Assembly (NCBI GenBank): GCA_945906715.1
Contig: CAMDRK010000122.1
Coordinates: forward strand, 1-7,497
Length of the DNA: 7,497 bases
Origin: Nitrospira lenta
Lineage (GTDB): Bacteria > Nitrospirota > Nitrospiria > Nitrospirales > Nitrospiraceae
Direction of reading: 5' to 3'
The position numbers and the translations under genes are program-made. The notes below the pieces were generated by a model. The model ran no database searches, was not told the origin of the DNA, and was given only the letters and a program-made list of their open reading frames with translations. Position 1 is the stretch's first letter. Every line of letters starts with the position of its first letter. Positions 1 to 7,193 of this stretch are shown piece by piece.

Positions 1-748
1 CGGTCACATCGACCGTCAGGCCTGGATTGAGGAAGGCCCCGAAGGAAGCCGGCACGTTCACAAAGAGTCGCAACCTATCGACCACGGCCACGGTAAAGAG
101 GTTGTTTTTTGCATTGGGGGTACTGAGATTGCCCTCTTTGCTTACCAAATCACCGACATTGATGTTCCGCTGGGTCACCACGCCGTCGAAGGGGGCCCTG
201 ATATTTTTAAACCCAATGAAGGCCTCAATGTTCTTGACCTTTTGCTCTACCGCCCTGACTTTCGCTGCCTCGGCCTTCGCCTCGGCGAGTTGTACCGAGA
301 TGGCTTGCTCGGAGAGCGCGTGGCTTTCTCGCATGGCCAGGTAGCGCTTGGCGGTCAGGTCAGCCAGCTCATTCTTGGCACTTTCGGATTCCAGATCCGC
401 AATGGCCTGTCGGTATTCGGCATCGAGATCCGGCGTGGTGATTTCGGCGAGGATATCGCCTTTCTTCACCTCAGCGCCGTAGTCCTTGTACCACGCCTTC
501 ACGTAGCCTTCAACGCGCGCATAGATAGGTGCCTCGTTCCACCCGGCAATATTGCCGGGGAGCGTAACGGTGGAGGTCGGTGCTGTCAGCTTGGCATGCG
601 TGATGGCCACCGGGGTTATGGCGCTTTCCGAGGCGCCCTTTTCCAAGGTGGTCGCGTCGATTTGTTTCTCGCTAAACCGGAACACGAGAACCACGACTCC
701 CACGATGACGACTAGGATCAGAAAGGCTTTCCCACCCAAATTGTTCAT
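1..748 (-). CDS. RND efflux periplasmic adaptor subunit (membrane fusion protein), C-terminus off the left edge
   Basis: This protein would link the inner-membrane RND pump to an outer-membrane channel across the periplasm. The 249 visible residues start at ATG 748-746. An AAAAGGAG ribosome binding site lies 10 bases upstream at 766-759, inside the end of the RND gene. Residues 8-23 are one hydrophobic segment, most likely an uncleaved membrane anchor, since I see no lipobox cysteine. Residues about 75-104 form the first half of a lipoyl/barrel-sandwich domain (ARVEGYVKAWYKDYGAEVKKGD). Residues about 108-178 are an Ala/Glu/Lys-rich alpha-helical hairpin. The second lipoyl half follows at 182-202 (IRAPFDGVVTQRNINVGDLV), and the beta-barrel begins near 215. 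The frame is open to the edge, so the rest of the barrel and the membrane-proximal domain are outside. Its start lies one base after the RND stop, so it is almost certainly co-transcribed and translationally coupled. The family call is firm; the substrate is unknown. Confidence 0.9.
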   Translation of the reverse strand, partial: MNNLGGKAFLILVVIVGVVVLVFRFSEKQIDATTLEKGASESAITPVAITHAKLTAPTSTVTLPGNIAGWNEAPIYARVEGYVKAWYKDYGAEVKKGDILAEITTPDLDAEYRQAIADLESESAKNELADLTAKRYLAMRESHALSEQAISVQLAEAKAEAAKVRAVEQKVKNIEAFIGFKNIRAPFDGVVTQRNINVGDLVSKEGNLSTPNAKNNLFTVAVVDRLRLFVNVPASFGAFLNPGLTVDVT

Positions 749-749
749 A

Positions 750-3700
750 TCAGACACGCTCCTTTTGGGGAACAGTTCTCCGGTGGTAGACCATGGCATA
801 GACGCAGGGAACAAAGAACAGTGTGAACAGGGTCGCAACTGTCAATCCCCCCATGACGGCTCGACCCAGCGGCGCATTCTGGGAATTTGCCATCGCCATC
901 GGGAGCATGCCGATGATCATAGCCGCAGCAGTCATGAGTACCGGACGAATACGGCCTTTCCCCGCCTCGACCGCAGCTCGCAGCGCGTCACCGTGAACAG
1001 CCAGCCGCTCACGGGCGTATGCGACGAGCAGGATTGAATTGGCGGTGGCCGTGCCCATCGTCATAATGGCCCCCGTCAGCGCCGGCACAGAAATATACGT
1101 ATGGGTGGCGAACAGTGCCCATGCAATGCCCGCGAACGCGCCCACCAGGCCAGTAATAATAATGAACGGATCAAGCCAGGATTGGAAATTGACGACAATC
1201 AGTAGATAGATCAGCAGAATGGCGACAATGAGACCACCGAATAGTTCGACATAGGCGTCGTGCATGACTTCGGACTGGCCATGGATTTCAACTTCCGCGC
1301 CGCGCGGCAGCTCACCTTTCATGCTCTCCGCTATCTTCCGGACATCCGCCAGCACACCACCGAGATCGCGTCCCTCCGCCGACACTAAGACGTCGATCAT
1401 CGGCAGCAGATTCCGGTGCGTCACCACACCGGGTGTTCCGACCAGGGAGACTTTAGTGATACTACCGAGCATTTGGAGGGTCTCATCCGAACCTTCCTGA
1501 TGTATTTCTGGAGCGACCGGGAGCGTCTGGAGATCTTGAATGTTCGTCAACTGTGATTGGGGGGTATAGACATTGAGTCGATATGACTGCTGTGTCGAAC
1601 GGTCGAGCCAATATTTCTGATCAATCTGCTGGCTGCCGGCAGTTGCCAGGAGCATGTTGAAACCAAAATCCTTCTGGTTCAGATTCATGCTGAGGGCGAA
1701 TGTCCGGTTGCCTTCGACCAGGATAGTCGGCTGAAACATCGTCTGATAGATATACACGTCGGCGGCGCCGGGGATCTGGCGGAATTTGCCCGCCAATTTT
1801 TGAGCATACGCAAAATTGGCATAAAGGTCCGGCCCGTTGACCTGCAGGTCGATCGGCGCGAGCGAGCCGAAATTAAGAATCTTATCGGTCAGATCAGCCG
1901 GCTGAAACGTGAATTCCGTTCCTGGATAGCGCTCCGACAAACCTTTTCGGAGAGTGTTCCGGATGTCCCACACCGGCGACCTTTGATCCTTCAGCGCGAT
2001 GGTCAGATCGCAATCTTGAGTGCCGATCGTTGGCGTTGGAATGAAGGCGAGGTTATGCGCTCCGACGGGGAGACCGCAATTACTGACAATCGCTTCGACG
2101 TTACCGGGCAGCATTTCCCTGATGTCGTTTGAGACAAGAGAAGCCACACGCCCTGCGACCTCGATCCGCATCCCAAGCGGCGCCCGCATGTGCATCTGCA
2201 ACAATCCGCCCTTGATCTGGGGGTAAAACTCTTGGCCGTTGAAGTAAAAGAGCACGAGCGACCCCAACGAGAGGACAACGGCAATTACGACGAAACCCAC
2301 GCGATGGGCGATCACCTTTTCAAGCTGTGCGGTATAGCCATTGCGGAATCGTTCGAAGGAATTCTGGAATCCCTGCTGGAAGCGAGCGAAGACACCACCC
2401 CCCGGCGCGGTCGCGTGATGAACCTTCAGAATATACTTCGCCATGGTCGGCACGAGGGTGTAGGTCAAGATAAAGGACGCCAGCATCGCGAAGATGACAG
2501 CCTCAGCCATTGCCGGGAACACCCAACCGGCAATGCCGCTTAAATGAAACAGTGGAATCCACACTATTGTGATGGCAAGCGTGGCGACGAACGTCGGGAG
2601 AATGATCTGATTGGCGGCATCGATGATCGCCTCCTCTAACGGCTTACCCATATCGAGGTGGGTGTCGATATTCTCGATCATGACTGCGGCGTTGTCGACG
2701 AGAATGCCGACGGCCAGGGCCAATCCACCCAGGGTCATAAGATTGATCGATTCGTCGAGCAGATGGAGGGCGATGATGGAGCTGAGGATGGAGAGTGGGA
2801 TCGAGGTGAGGACGATGACCGTCGGGCGCCAGGAGCCGAGCATCAGCAGCACGATGAAGCCGACCAGCAGGGCGGCGATGATCATTTCGTGCACCACATC
2901 AGCGATGGCATCCTTGACGAATTCCGAGGAGTCGCTGATGAGACTCACTTTCACATCAGCAGGCACGACCTCCGCGATGCGTGGGAGCATTTTTTTGATT
3001 CCATCCACGATGTCGATGGTCGATGCCTCACTGCTCTTCATGACGACGACGATGACGGCCTGTTTGCCGTCGACCAGCACGGAGTTCGTTTGTACCCGGC
3101 CAGCCAGGCGAACCGTAGCAACGTCGCGCAGATGGATGAAGGCGTTACCGTCTCGCTTGATCGGGATGTCGTCAAACTCTTCAATCTTCAACGGGGATGC
3201 GTTCGTCAGAACAAGCCAGTCGGTCTCCTTGATCTTCATATCCCCGCCAGGCAGCACGAGATTCTGTCTCTCGATCGCTTGATGCACGTCCTCCGTGGTG
3301 AGGTGACGAGCCATCAATTTCTGCTGATCAACATTGATCATGACCTGCATGTCCTGGCCCCCGTAGGGATGCGGCAGGATCGCACCGGGTATCGTCACGA
3401 GCATGGGTCGAATTCGCATGACGCAGAGATTATAGAGCTCCGCCGGTGTCAGTTCCTCGGAGTCGACTTGTAGTACGGCCACTGGCACTTGGGAGGGGAA
3501 CAGCCGCATAACCATGGGCGCGGCAACATCGGGCGGTAATGCTTTGACGGAGGTCTGCGATATCCCCACGATATCAGCCTCGCTGCCGGCCAGATCAACT
3601 CCGTCCTGAAGATAAATATTGATGATGGAGTGACCGAAATAAGAAGTGCTCACGATGGTCTTGATGCCTTCGACCGTCTGAGTCAACATTTGTTCGAACA

Positions 3701-3899
3701 CACGTGTGACTCGCCCCTCGGTCTCTTGTGGCATCAAGCCATCATAGAGCCAGACAACGGAGCTGACGGGCATCTGGATATTTGGGAAGACGTCGGTCGG
3801 TGCCTTGACCACTGTCAGCACCCCAAACACCAGGATGAGGATGGCCAGCACAACAAAGGTGTACGGCCTACGCAGGGCAACGAGGACGAGCTGTTTCAC
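750..3899 (-). CDS. RND-family efflux permease (AcrB-like inner-membrane transporter)
   Basis: This is an inner-membrane secondary transporter that should export compounds with the adjacent adaptor and an outer-membrane channel. Its 1049 residues match the usual 1,000-1,050 of the family. It starts at GTG 3899, with GGAGGAGG 8 bases upstream, and the opening MKQLVLVALRRPYTFVV is the classical RND N-terminus. The duplicated architecture is clear. TM1 (14-31) precedes a periplasmic porter half (about 35-335), then TM2-6 (337-490). A linker leads to TM7 (533-552), a second porter half (about 555-880) and TM8-12 (885-1037). TM4 carries GILVDNAAVMIEN (398-410) and TM10 carries GTATANSILLVAYARE (949-964). 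The AcrB relay residues D407/D408/K940 correspond by my alignment to D402, N403 and A953, so only one acidic residue remains. It does not match CusA-type metal pumps closely; a drug, lipid or solvent substrate is possible but cannot be assigned. No frameshift is seen. Confidence 0.96.
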   Translation of the reverse strand: MKQLVLVALRRPYTFVVLAILILVFGVLTVVKAPTDVFPNIQMPVSSVVWLYDGLMPQETEGRVTRVFEQMLTQTVEGIKTIVSTSYFGHSIINIYLQDGVDLAGSEADIVGISQTSVKALPPDVAAPMVMRLFPSQVPVAVLQVDSEELTPAELYNLCVMRIRPMLVTIPGAILPHPYGGQDMQVMINVDQQKLMARHLTTEDVHQAIERQNLVLPGGDMKIKETDWLVLTNASPLKIEEFDDIPIKRDGNAFIHLRDVATVRLAGRVQTNSVLVDGKQAVIVVVMKSSEASTIDIVDGIKKMLPRIAEVVPADVKVSLISDSSEFVKDAIADVVHEMIIAALLVGFIVLLMLGSWRPTVIVLTSIPLSILSSIIALHLLDESINLMTLGGLALAVGILVDNAAVMIENIDTHLDMGKPLEEAIIDAANQIILPTFVATLAITIVWIPLFHLSGIAGWVFPAMAEAVIFAMLASFILTYTLVPTMAKYILKVHHATAPGGGVFARFQQGFQNSFERFRNGYTAQLEKVIAHRVGFVVIAVVLSLGSLVLFYFNGQEFYPQIKGGLLQMHMRAPLGMRIEVAGRVASLVSNDIREMLPGNVEAIVSNCGLPVGAHNLAFIPTPTIGTQDCDLTIALKDQRSPVWDIRNTLRKGLSERYPGTEFTFQPADLTDKILNFGSLAPIDLQVNGPDLYANFAYAQKLAGKFRQIPGAADVYIYQTMFQPTILVEGNRTFALSMNLNQKDFGFNMLLATAGSQQIDQKYWLDRSTQQSYRLNVYTPQSQLTNIQDLQTLPVAPEIHQEGSDETLQMLGSITKVSLVGTPGVVTHRNLLPMIDVLVSAEGRDLGGVLADVRKIAESMKGELPRGAEVEIHGQSEVMHDAYVELFGGLIVAILLIYLLIVVNFQSWLDPFIIITGLVGAFAGIAWALFATHTYISVPALTGAIMTMGTATANSILLVAYARERLAVHGDALRAAVEAGKGRIRPVLMTAAAMIIGMLPMAMANSQNAPLGRAVMGGLTVATLFTLFFVPCVYAMVYHRRTVPQKERV
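759..766 (-). promoter_or_regulatory. Ribosome binding site of the adaptor gene
   Basis: AAAAGGAG on the minus strand lies within the last codons of the RND gene, 10 bases before ATG 748. It fixes the adaptor start and shows that translation begins independently even though the genes are only one base apart. Confidence 0.75.
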
Positions 3900-3907
3900 G
3901 TGCGAAA

Positions 3908-3915
3908 CCTCCTCC
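3908..3915 (-). promoter_or_regulatory. Ribosome binding site of the RND gene (decides a GTG start)
   Basis: GGAGGAGG on the minus strand lies 8 bases before GTG 3899-3897. This strong site supports the non-ATG start. A short inverted repeat (3916-3940) directly abuts it on the 5' side of the transcript. Confidence 0.8.
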
Positions 3916-3940
3916 GAACGGATTGACGGTCTAGCCGTTC
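3916..3940 (-). repeat. Inverted repeat in the RND leader next to the ribosome binding site
   Basis: GAACGG (3916-3921) and CCGTTC (3935-3940) are perfect 6-bp inverted arms around a 13-nt spacer. In the RND transcript the 3' arm ends immediately before GGAGGAGG. A smaller alternative hairpin, ACGG (3926-3929) with CCGT (3935-3938), shares the same arm. It could be a leader hairpin affecting ribosome access, an operator half, or chance; arms this short are weak evidence. Confidence 0.35.
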
Positions 3941-4013
3941 ACGAGCACCAGTGTCATACATTCGTGGACCTAAAAAATACTCCCCTGGTAAATTTTCACG
4001 GCATACCTGTAAC

Positions 4014-4041
4014 TTTCCACAGTATAGTCTGCTTGTGGAAA
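4014..4041. promoter_or_regulatory. Candidate operator: perfect inverted repeat TTTCCACA-N12-TGTGGAAA
   Basis: The 8-bp arms at 4014-4021 and 4034-4041 are exactly complementary around a 12-bp spacer, giving 20-bp spacing between arm centres, about two helical turns. That geometry suits a dimeric DNA-binding protein contacting one face. The region between and overlapping the arms holds -10-like hexamers on both strands: TATACT on minus (4026-4021) and TATAGT on plus (4023-4028). It lies 115 bp upstream of the RND start. I infer an operator or activator site for the efflux operon, with the neighbouring NarL-type regulator as one candidate. No matching -35 box was found for TATACT. Confidence 0.45.
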
Positions 4042-4122
4042 CCCCTATCCTCTCTCTTGGTGCAAGATCATCGAGCAGGAATGGGAGGGGAACTCTCACG
4101 GTGTGTGGCCGCGCTTAGGCTC

Positions 4123-4152
4123 TTGCTGCCGGTTCCTTCACGGATGGATAAT
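4123..4152 (+). promoter_or_regulatory. Possible sigma70-like promoter for the kinase-regulator operon
   Basis: TTGCTG (4123-4128) and GATAAT (4147-4152) are separated by 18 bp. The -10 matches the consensus at five of six positions and the -35 at three. It would give a leader of roughly 110 nt before the kinase start. This is the best-looking pair in the plus orientation of the intergenic region, but such matches arise easily by chance. Confidence 0.3.
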
Positions 4153-4269
4153 GGGCAGAGATGAGAGGATCTCCATGGTGTTGGTTTAATTAGTCACAGA
4201 AGAACGTATTCGGAACTCCTCATCGAGCCGTCGGGTTCTCAATCCGCTCAAGGTGAATCGGTGTAAACC

Positions 4270-5460
4270 ATGTATCATAAACGGGACGCAAAGAATCACA
4301 ATGCAACCAGCCGGCTGCTGATCCTTATCATCGGTTTGGGCATCGGCGTCTTCTTGCTCGATCTATCTCTTCCTCTTGGAATCGGGAATTCTGTGCTCTA
4401 CGGTGGGCTCGTCATTATGTCCTTTCTCTTGCCTTATCGGAAAGGCCCACTGATCACGGCGATCATTTGCTCTACGATCGACATGACCGATATCATGCTG
4501 AAGCCCACGCTCGATGGCGTGCCACTGTGGATGGGCGTCACCAATCGGTTGTTCAGCCTGACGGCGATTTGGCTGCCCTTGCTGTTCTTCCTGCATCGGC
4601 GGCGGGCCGAAGACCTGTTACAGGGGGCGCACGATGAACTCGAAACGCGGGTGGAGGCTCGCACACATGAACTCGCCGCTGTGAATCAAGCGCTCCTCAC
4701 GGAGATCAACGAACATATGGAAACCGAGCAGTCGCTTCGGACGAGCGACGCCGTGTTGCGGGCCAGCCAGCACGAACTCCAGCATAGTCGTGCGGATTTG
4801 CGGGCCTTGGCAGGTCAGCTGTTAACGGCACAGGAAGCAGATCGGCGGAGAATATCCCGCGACCTGCACGACGACATCAATCAACGCCTCGCGATGCTCT
4901 CAATGGATCTTCGGCGGATGGAGAAAGATTCGTCGAAGGATCCGGAGTCTCTCCGGGATGGGATTCGACGGGTATCCGACAGCCTGGCCGCTATCTCGAA
5001 CGATGTGCGACAAATGGCCTATCGCTTTCATCCGTCCATTCTTGATGACTTGGGGCTCTTGAAGGCCGCACGCCGCCTGGTCAATGAGTTTTCCGACCGC
5101 ACAGGCATCCAGTGCTCCTATGTGCATAAGGACCCGGTGGGCATACTGCCGCCCGACGTGACCATTTGTATCTATCGTGTCGTACAGGAATGCCTCAGCA
5201 ACATTTCTCGGCATGCCCAGGCCACACAGGTGGAGGTCGAGCTGATTTGCGAGTACGATGAGGTCAGCCTCTCAGTCCGCGACAATGGCGTGGGATTTGA
5301 CGCCACGCATGGAGATCAGATGAGCGGGCATCTGGGCTTGCTGAGTATGAAAGAGCGTGTACGCATGGCCAAGGGAAGGTTGGAGGTGGAGTCGACACCT
5401 CAGCACGGCACAGAGATCCGGGTGGATATTCCATTGCATCTAGAGGAGGGCCATGCCTAA
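4270..5460 (+). CDS. Membrane sensor histidine kinase, NarX/DegS-like (HisKA_3 type)
   Basis: This kinase should autophosphorylate on a histidine in response to a signal and pass the phosphate to the regulator encoded immediately downstream. It has 396 residues from ATG 4270; an in-frame TAA at 4264 rules out an earlier start, and AAGGTGA at 4250-4256 is a slightly distant ribosome binding site. Residues about 14-110 contain roughly four hydrophobic segments (14-33, 41-55, 58-76, 91-108), forming a membrane sensor with very short loops and no periplasmic domain. This suggests sensing within or near the membrane. A coiled-coil linker (about 112-190) leads to the HisKA_3 H-box ADRRRISRDLHDDINQRLA, with phosphoacceptor H200. 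The HATPase_c domain shows an N-box (E307, N311), G1 box RDNGVGF (337-343), G2 box GHLGLLSMKERV (353-364) and a final HGTEIRVDIPL (379-389). All the key ATP-binding motifs are present. No PAS, GAF or HAMP domain is recognisable. Confidence 0.93.
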   Translation: MYHKRDAKNHNATSRLLILIIGLGIGVFLLDLSLPLGIGNSVLYGGLVIMSFLLPYRKGPLITAIICSTIDMTDIMLKPTLDGVPLWMGVTNRLFSLTAIWLPLLFFLHRRRAEDLLQGAHDELETRVEARTHELAAVNQALLTEINEHMETEQSLRTSDAVLRASQHELQHSRADLRALAGQLLTAQEADRRRISRDLHDDINQRLAMLSMDLRRMEKDSSKDPESLRDGIRRVSDSLAAISNDVRQMAYRFHPSILDDLGLLKAARRLVNEFSDRTGIQCSYVHKDPVGILPPDVTICIYRVVQECLSNISRHAQATQVEVELICEYDEVSLSVRDNGVGFDATHGDQMSGHLGLLSMKERVRMAKGRLEVESTPQHGTEIRVDIPLHLEEGHA

Positions 5461-6088
5461 GCCGCGCATCCTGGTGGCAGACGATCACGCCCTTGTCATC
5501 GAAGGATTTCGCCGGATCCTGCAAGAGCACTATGAGCTGGTCGGGACGGTCGGCGATGGGTATGCGCTTCTGGCTGCCGCGAAGACCGTCCAGCCGGACA
5601 TCGTCATCCTAGATATCTCCATGCCGTTGCTCAATGGCATCGACACGTCGGCGCAGCTGAAAAAGATTTGTCCAACAGCCAAAATCATTATCGTGACGAT
5701 GCACGCCGGTGCGGATTATGTGCGGTCCGCCTTCGAGGCTGGGGCATCGGCCTATGTGCTCAAGGGGTCGGCAGTCGATGAATTGGAACAGGCGATTCGG
5801 GCCGTGCTCGGAGGCCATTCCTATATTACACCGCTGATCACGAAAGAGTTCGTGGATGTCTTTTTGTCTACAGTCTCGGAGAAGTCGAAAGACCTTACTC
5901 CGCGCCAGCGCGAAGTTCTGCAGTTCCTCGCCGAAGGACGGACGGCCAAGGAGATTGCCAATCTCTTGCACATCACTTCACGCACCGTCGAGTTTCATAA
6001 GGGACAGATCCTGGACCACCTCAAGCTGAAGACTACTGCAGATTTGATCAAATATGCGCTCACCCACGGCATCGTGAGCACATCCTAA
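5453..6088 (+). CDS. NarL/FixJ-family response regulator with LuxR-type DNA-binding domain
   Basis: This cytoplasmic transcription regulator is the likely partner of the kinase just upstream. Its start overlaps the kinase end by 8 bp, which implies co-transcription and translational coupling. It has 211 residues, the normal length. The receiver domain (about 4-120) has acidic residues D10 and D11, phosphoacceptor D54 in VILDISMP, T82 and K104, all in the expected places. A linker leads to the LuxR-type helix-turn-helix at about 147-206, with LTPRQREVLQFLAEGRTAKEIAN and the recognition region TSRTVEFHKGQILDHL. GAGGAGGG at 5443-5450 is the ribosome binding site; it sits close to the ATG, but the PKPRILVADDH opening of the receiver domain leaves no later sensible start. 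It plausibly controls the divergent efflux operon and its own operon; this is inferred from position only. No clear terminator follows the stop. Confidence 0.95.
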   Translation: MPKPRILVADDHALVIEGFRRILQEHYELVGTVGDGYALLAAAKTVQPDIVILDISMPLLNGIDTSAQLKKICPTAKIIIVTMHAGADYVRSAFEAGASAYVLKGSAVDELEQAIRAVLGGHSYITPLITKEFVDVFLSTVSEKSKDLTPRQREVLQFLAEGRTAKEIANLLHITSRTVEFHKGQILDHLKLKTTADLIKYALTHGIVSTS

Positions 6089-6179
6089 TCGTCATATCAC
6101 CCCATCTGGTCCTCGTAATAGTTCTGGTGCGCGCCTTCAGATTTTGCGAGTTCCTTCCCATGAGCAATGGCGGGGTGGT
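6089..6179. other. Short spacer between response regulator and insertion sequence
   Basis: These 91 bp lie between the regulator stop and the left end of the IS. I see no gene and no convincing rho-independent terminator: the GC-rich GGTGCGCGCC near 6127 has no adequate partner arm, and the TTTT after it is not preceded by a stem. Presumably this is native DNA that was continuous with position 7242 onward before the IS inserted. Confidence 0.5.
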
Positions 6180-6197
6180 TTCAAGTTCCAAGTGCAA
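6180..6197 (+). repeat. Terminal inverted repeat of the IS, left in the window (transposase 3' end)
   Basis: Positions 6180-6197 match the reverse complement of 7224-7241 at 15 of 18 bases, including an uninterrupted 11-base core TCCAAGTGCAA (6187-6197). The transposase stop codon (TGA, 6183-6181) and its last codons lie inside this repeat. Confidence 0.8.
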
Positions 6198-7191
6198 TGG
6201 GTGAATAATGGCGCAGGTGCGCATAGACTTCCAGGGGTGTGGCAAAGTCGAGACATTTCCTCGGGCGCGTGTTCAACCGATGGGCGATGGCGTTCAATTC
6301 ACGTTGGGTGTAGCCCGACAGGTCCGTCCCCTTGGGCAGGTATTGGCACAGCAGGCCATTCGTATTCTCGTTGGTGCCGCGTTGCCAGGGGCTGTACGGA
6401 TCAGCAAAGAAGATCTGGATCGCGAGCCGCTGGGCCAACTGTTCGTGTTCGGCCATCTCTTTTCCTCGATCATACGTCAGGGTTTTCCGCAGCAGGGCGG
6501 GCACATGGCGGAGTTTTTTGGTAAAGCCCGCGCGGGCACTCGTGGCATCGGTCCCGGTCATCTTGGCCAGGATGACCAGGCGTGTGGTCCGCTCCACCAG
6601 AGTCCCGACGGCTGACCCATTGCGAGCGCCCTTGATCAAGTCACCCTCCCAGTGGCCCGGCACCGTGCGGGTGGCCACCTCGGCGGGTCGCTCAGCGATC
6701 GGCGTCATATTGGGAATCTGGCCGCGGCGGTCGGCTCCTCGCGCCCGAGGCCGACGCGCCTTGCGTGCCTGCCGCAGCGCCGCCAGCAGTGCGCTTCTCA
6801 GGGTGCCGCGGGGCAGCACATACAGGCCTACATAGATAGTCTCTGCCGAAATCCGCTTACCCATGTCGTGAGGATACGCACGTTGGAGACGCCCGGCAAT
6901 CTGCTCGGGCGAGCTGCCCTCGGCCAGCTGCATCCGCACGTACTGCCACAGCCAGGGATCCAGGAGTTTGCGCGGGCGTCTGGGCTGACGGGCTCGGGCT
7001 GCCGCCAGCGTCTGTGCCGTGCAGGCACGATAGGCCGTGCGCATCGCGTTACGGGCGTACTCGCGGCTCACGGTGCTGGGGGCTCGCCCCAACACCCTGG
7101 CCATCGTTCGCAGCGAGTGGCCGTGGGTCAATCCCAAACTCAAGGTCTCACGTTCTTCGGCACTCATGTGTCGATAGGGTCTCGTTGGCAT
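6181..7191 (-). CDS. IS30-family transposase
   Basis: This DDE transposase cuts and joins the ends of the surrounding element. It has 336 residues from ATG 7191, with AAGGTG (7202-7197) 5 bases upstream; MPTRPYRHMSAEERETL is a typical IS30 opening. An N-terminal helix-turn-helix for end binding lies at about 25-46 (LRTMARVLGRAPSTVSREYA). A basic stretch rich in Arg and Ala follows (about 130-160). The catalytic core shows GHWEGDLIKG with D184, LTYDRGKEM with D241, and SPWQRGTNENTNG with E275, the three expected acidic residues. The trailing LNTRPRKCLDFATPLEVY (306-323) is the family C-terminal signature. The length is within the normal range and no frameshift is seen. It is convergent with the response regulator. 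The stop codon lies in the terminal repeat, and an inverted-repeat structure covers its leader. Confidence 0.95.
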   Translation of the reverse strand: MPTRPYRHMSAEERETLSLGLTHGHSLRTMARVLGRAPSTVSREYARNAMRTAYRACTAQTLAAARARQPRRPRKLLDPWLWQYVRMQLAEGSSPEQIAGRLQRAYPHDMGKRISAETIYVGLYVLPRGTLRSALLAALRQARKARRPRARGADRRGQIPNMTPIAERPAEVATRTVPGHWEGDLIKGARNGSAVGTLVERTTRLVILAKMTGTDATSARAGFTKKLRHVPALLRKTLTYDRGKEMAEHEQLAQRLAIQIFFADPYSPWQRGTNENTNGLLCQYLPKGTDLSGYTQRELNAIAHRLNTRPRKCLDFATPLEVYAHLRHYSPIALGT

Positions 7192-7193
7192 GG

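Larger units (their letters stand above)
3900..4269. other. Divergent intergenic region between the efflux and two-component operons
   Basis: These 370 bp contain no credible gene. They must carry the promoters of both divergent operons unless transcription comes from outside. What can be seen is the RND ribosome binding site (3908-3915), an abutting inverted repeat (3916-3940), a perfect 8-bp inverted repeat with a 12-bp spacer (4014-4041), a weak sigma70-like promoter reading towards the kinase (4123-4152), and a modest AAGGTGA ribosome binding site (4250-4256). The stretch around 3960-4030 is visibly more A/T-rich than the flanking genes, as expected for promoter DNA. Confidence 0.7.

Noticed and set aside
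2611..3473. Two long plus-strand frames antisense to the RND gene (2611-3282 and 2658-3473)
   Set aside because: They have low-complexity composition (runs of Ser/Met/Thr, or Asp/His/Gly) typical of the shadow of a high-GC coding gene, and lie wholly inside an intact RND reading frame.
4014..4041. TTTCCACA arms as DnaA boxes or an origin
   Set aside because: They resemble TTATCCACA but differ at two positions, only two copies are present, and no replication genes or other boxes are nearby.
3896..4099. 67-codon minus-strand frame whose stop overlaps the RND GTG start
   Set aside because: It starts with GTG without a ribosome binding site, is Arg-rich and unlike a known protein, and crosses the A/T-rich presumed promoter region. 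The GTGA overlap looks coupled but is probably chance.
6089..6179. Terminator after the response regulator
   Set aside because: No stem of adequate length precedes a T run; the GC-rich patch near 6127 lacks a partner arm.
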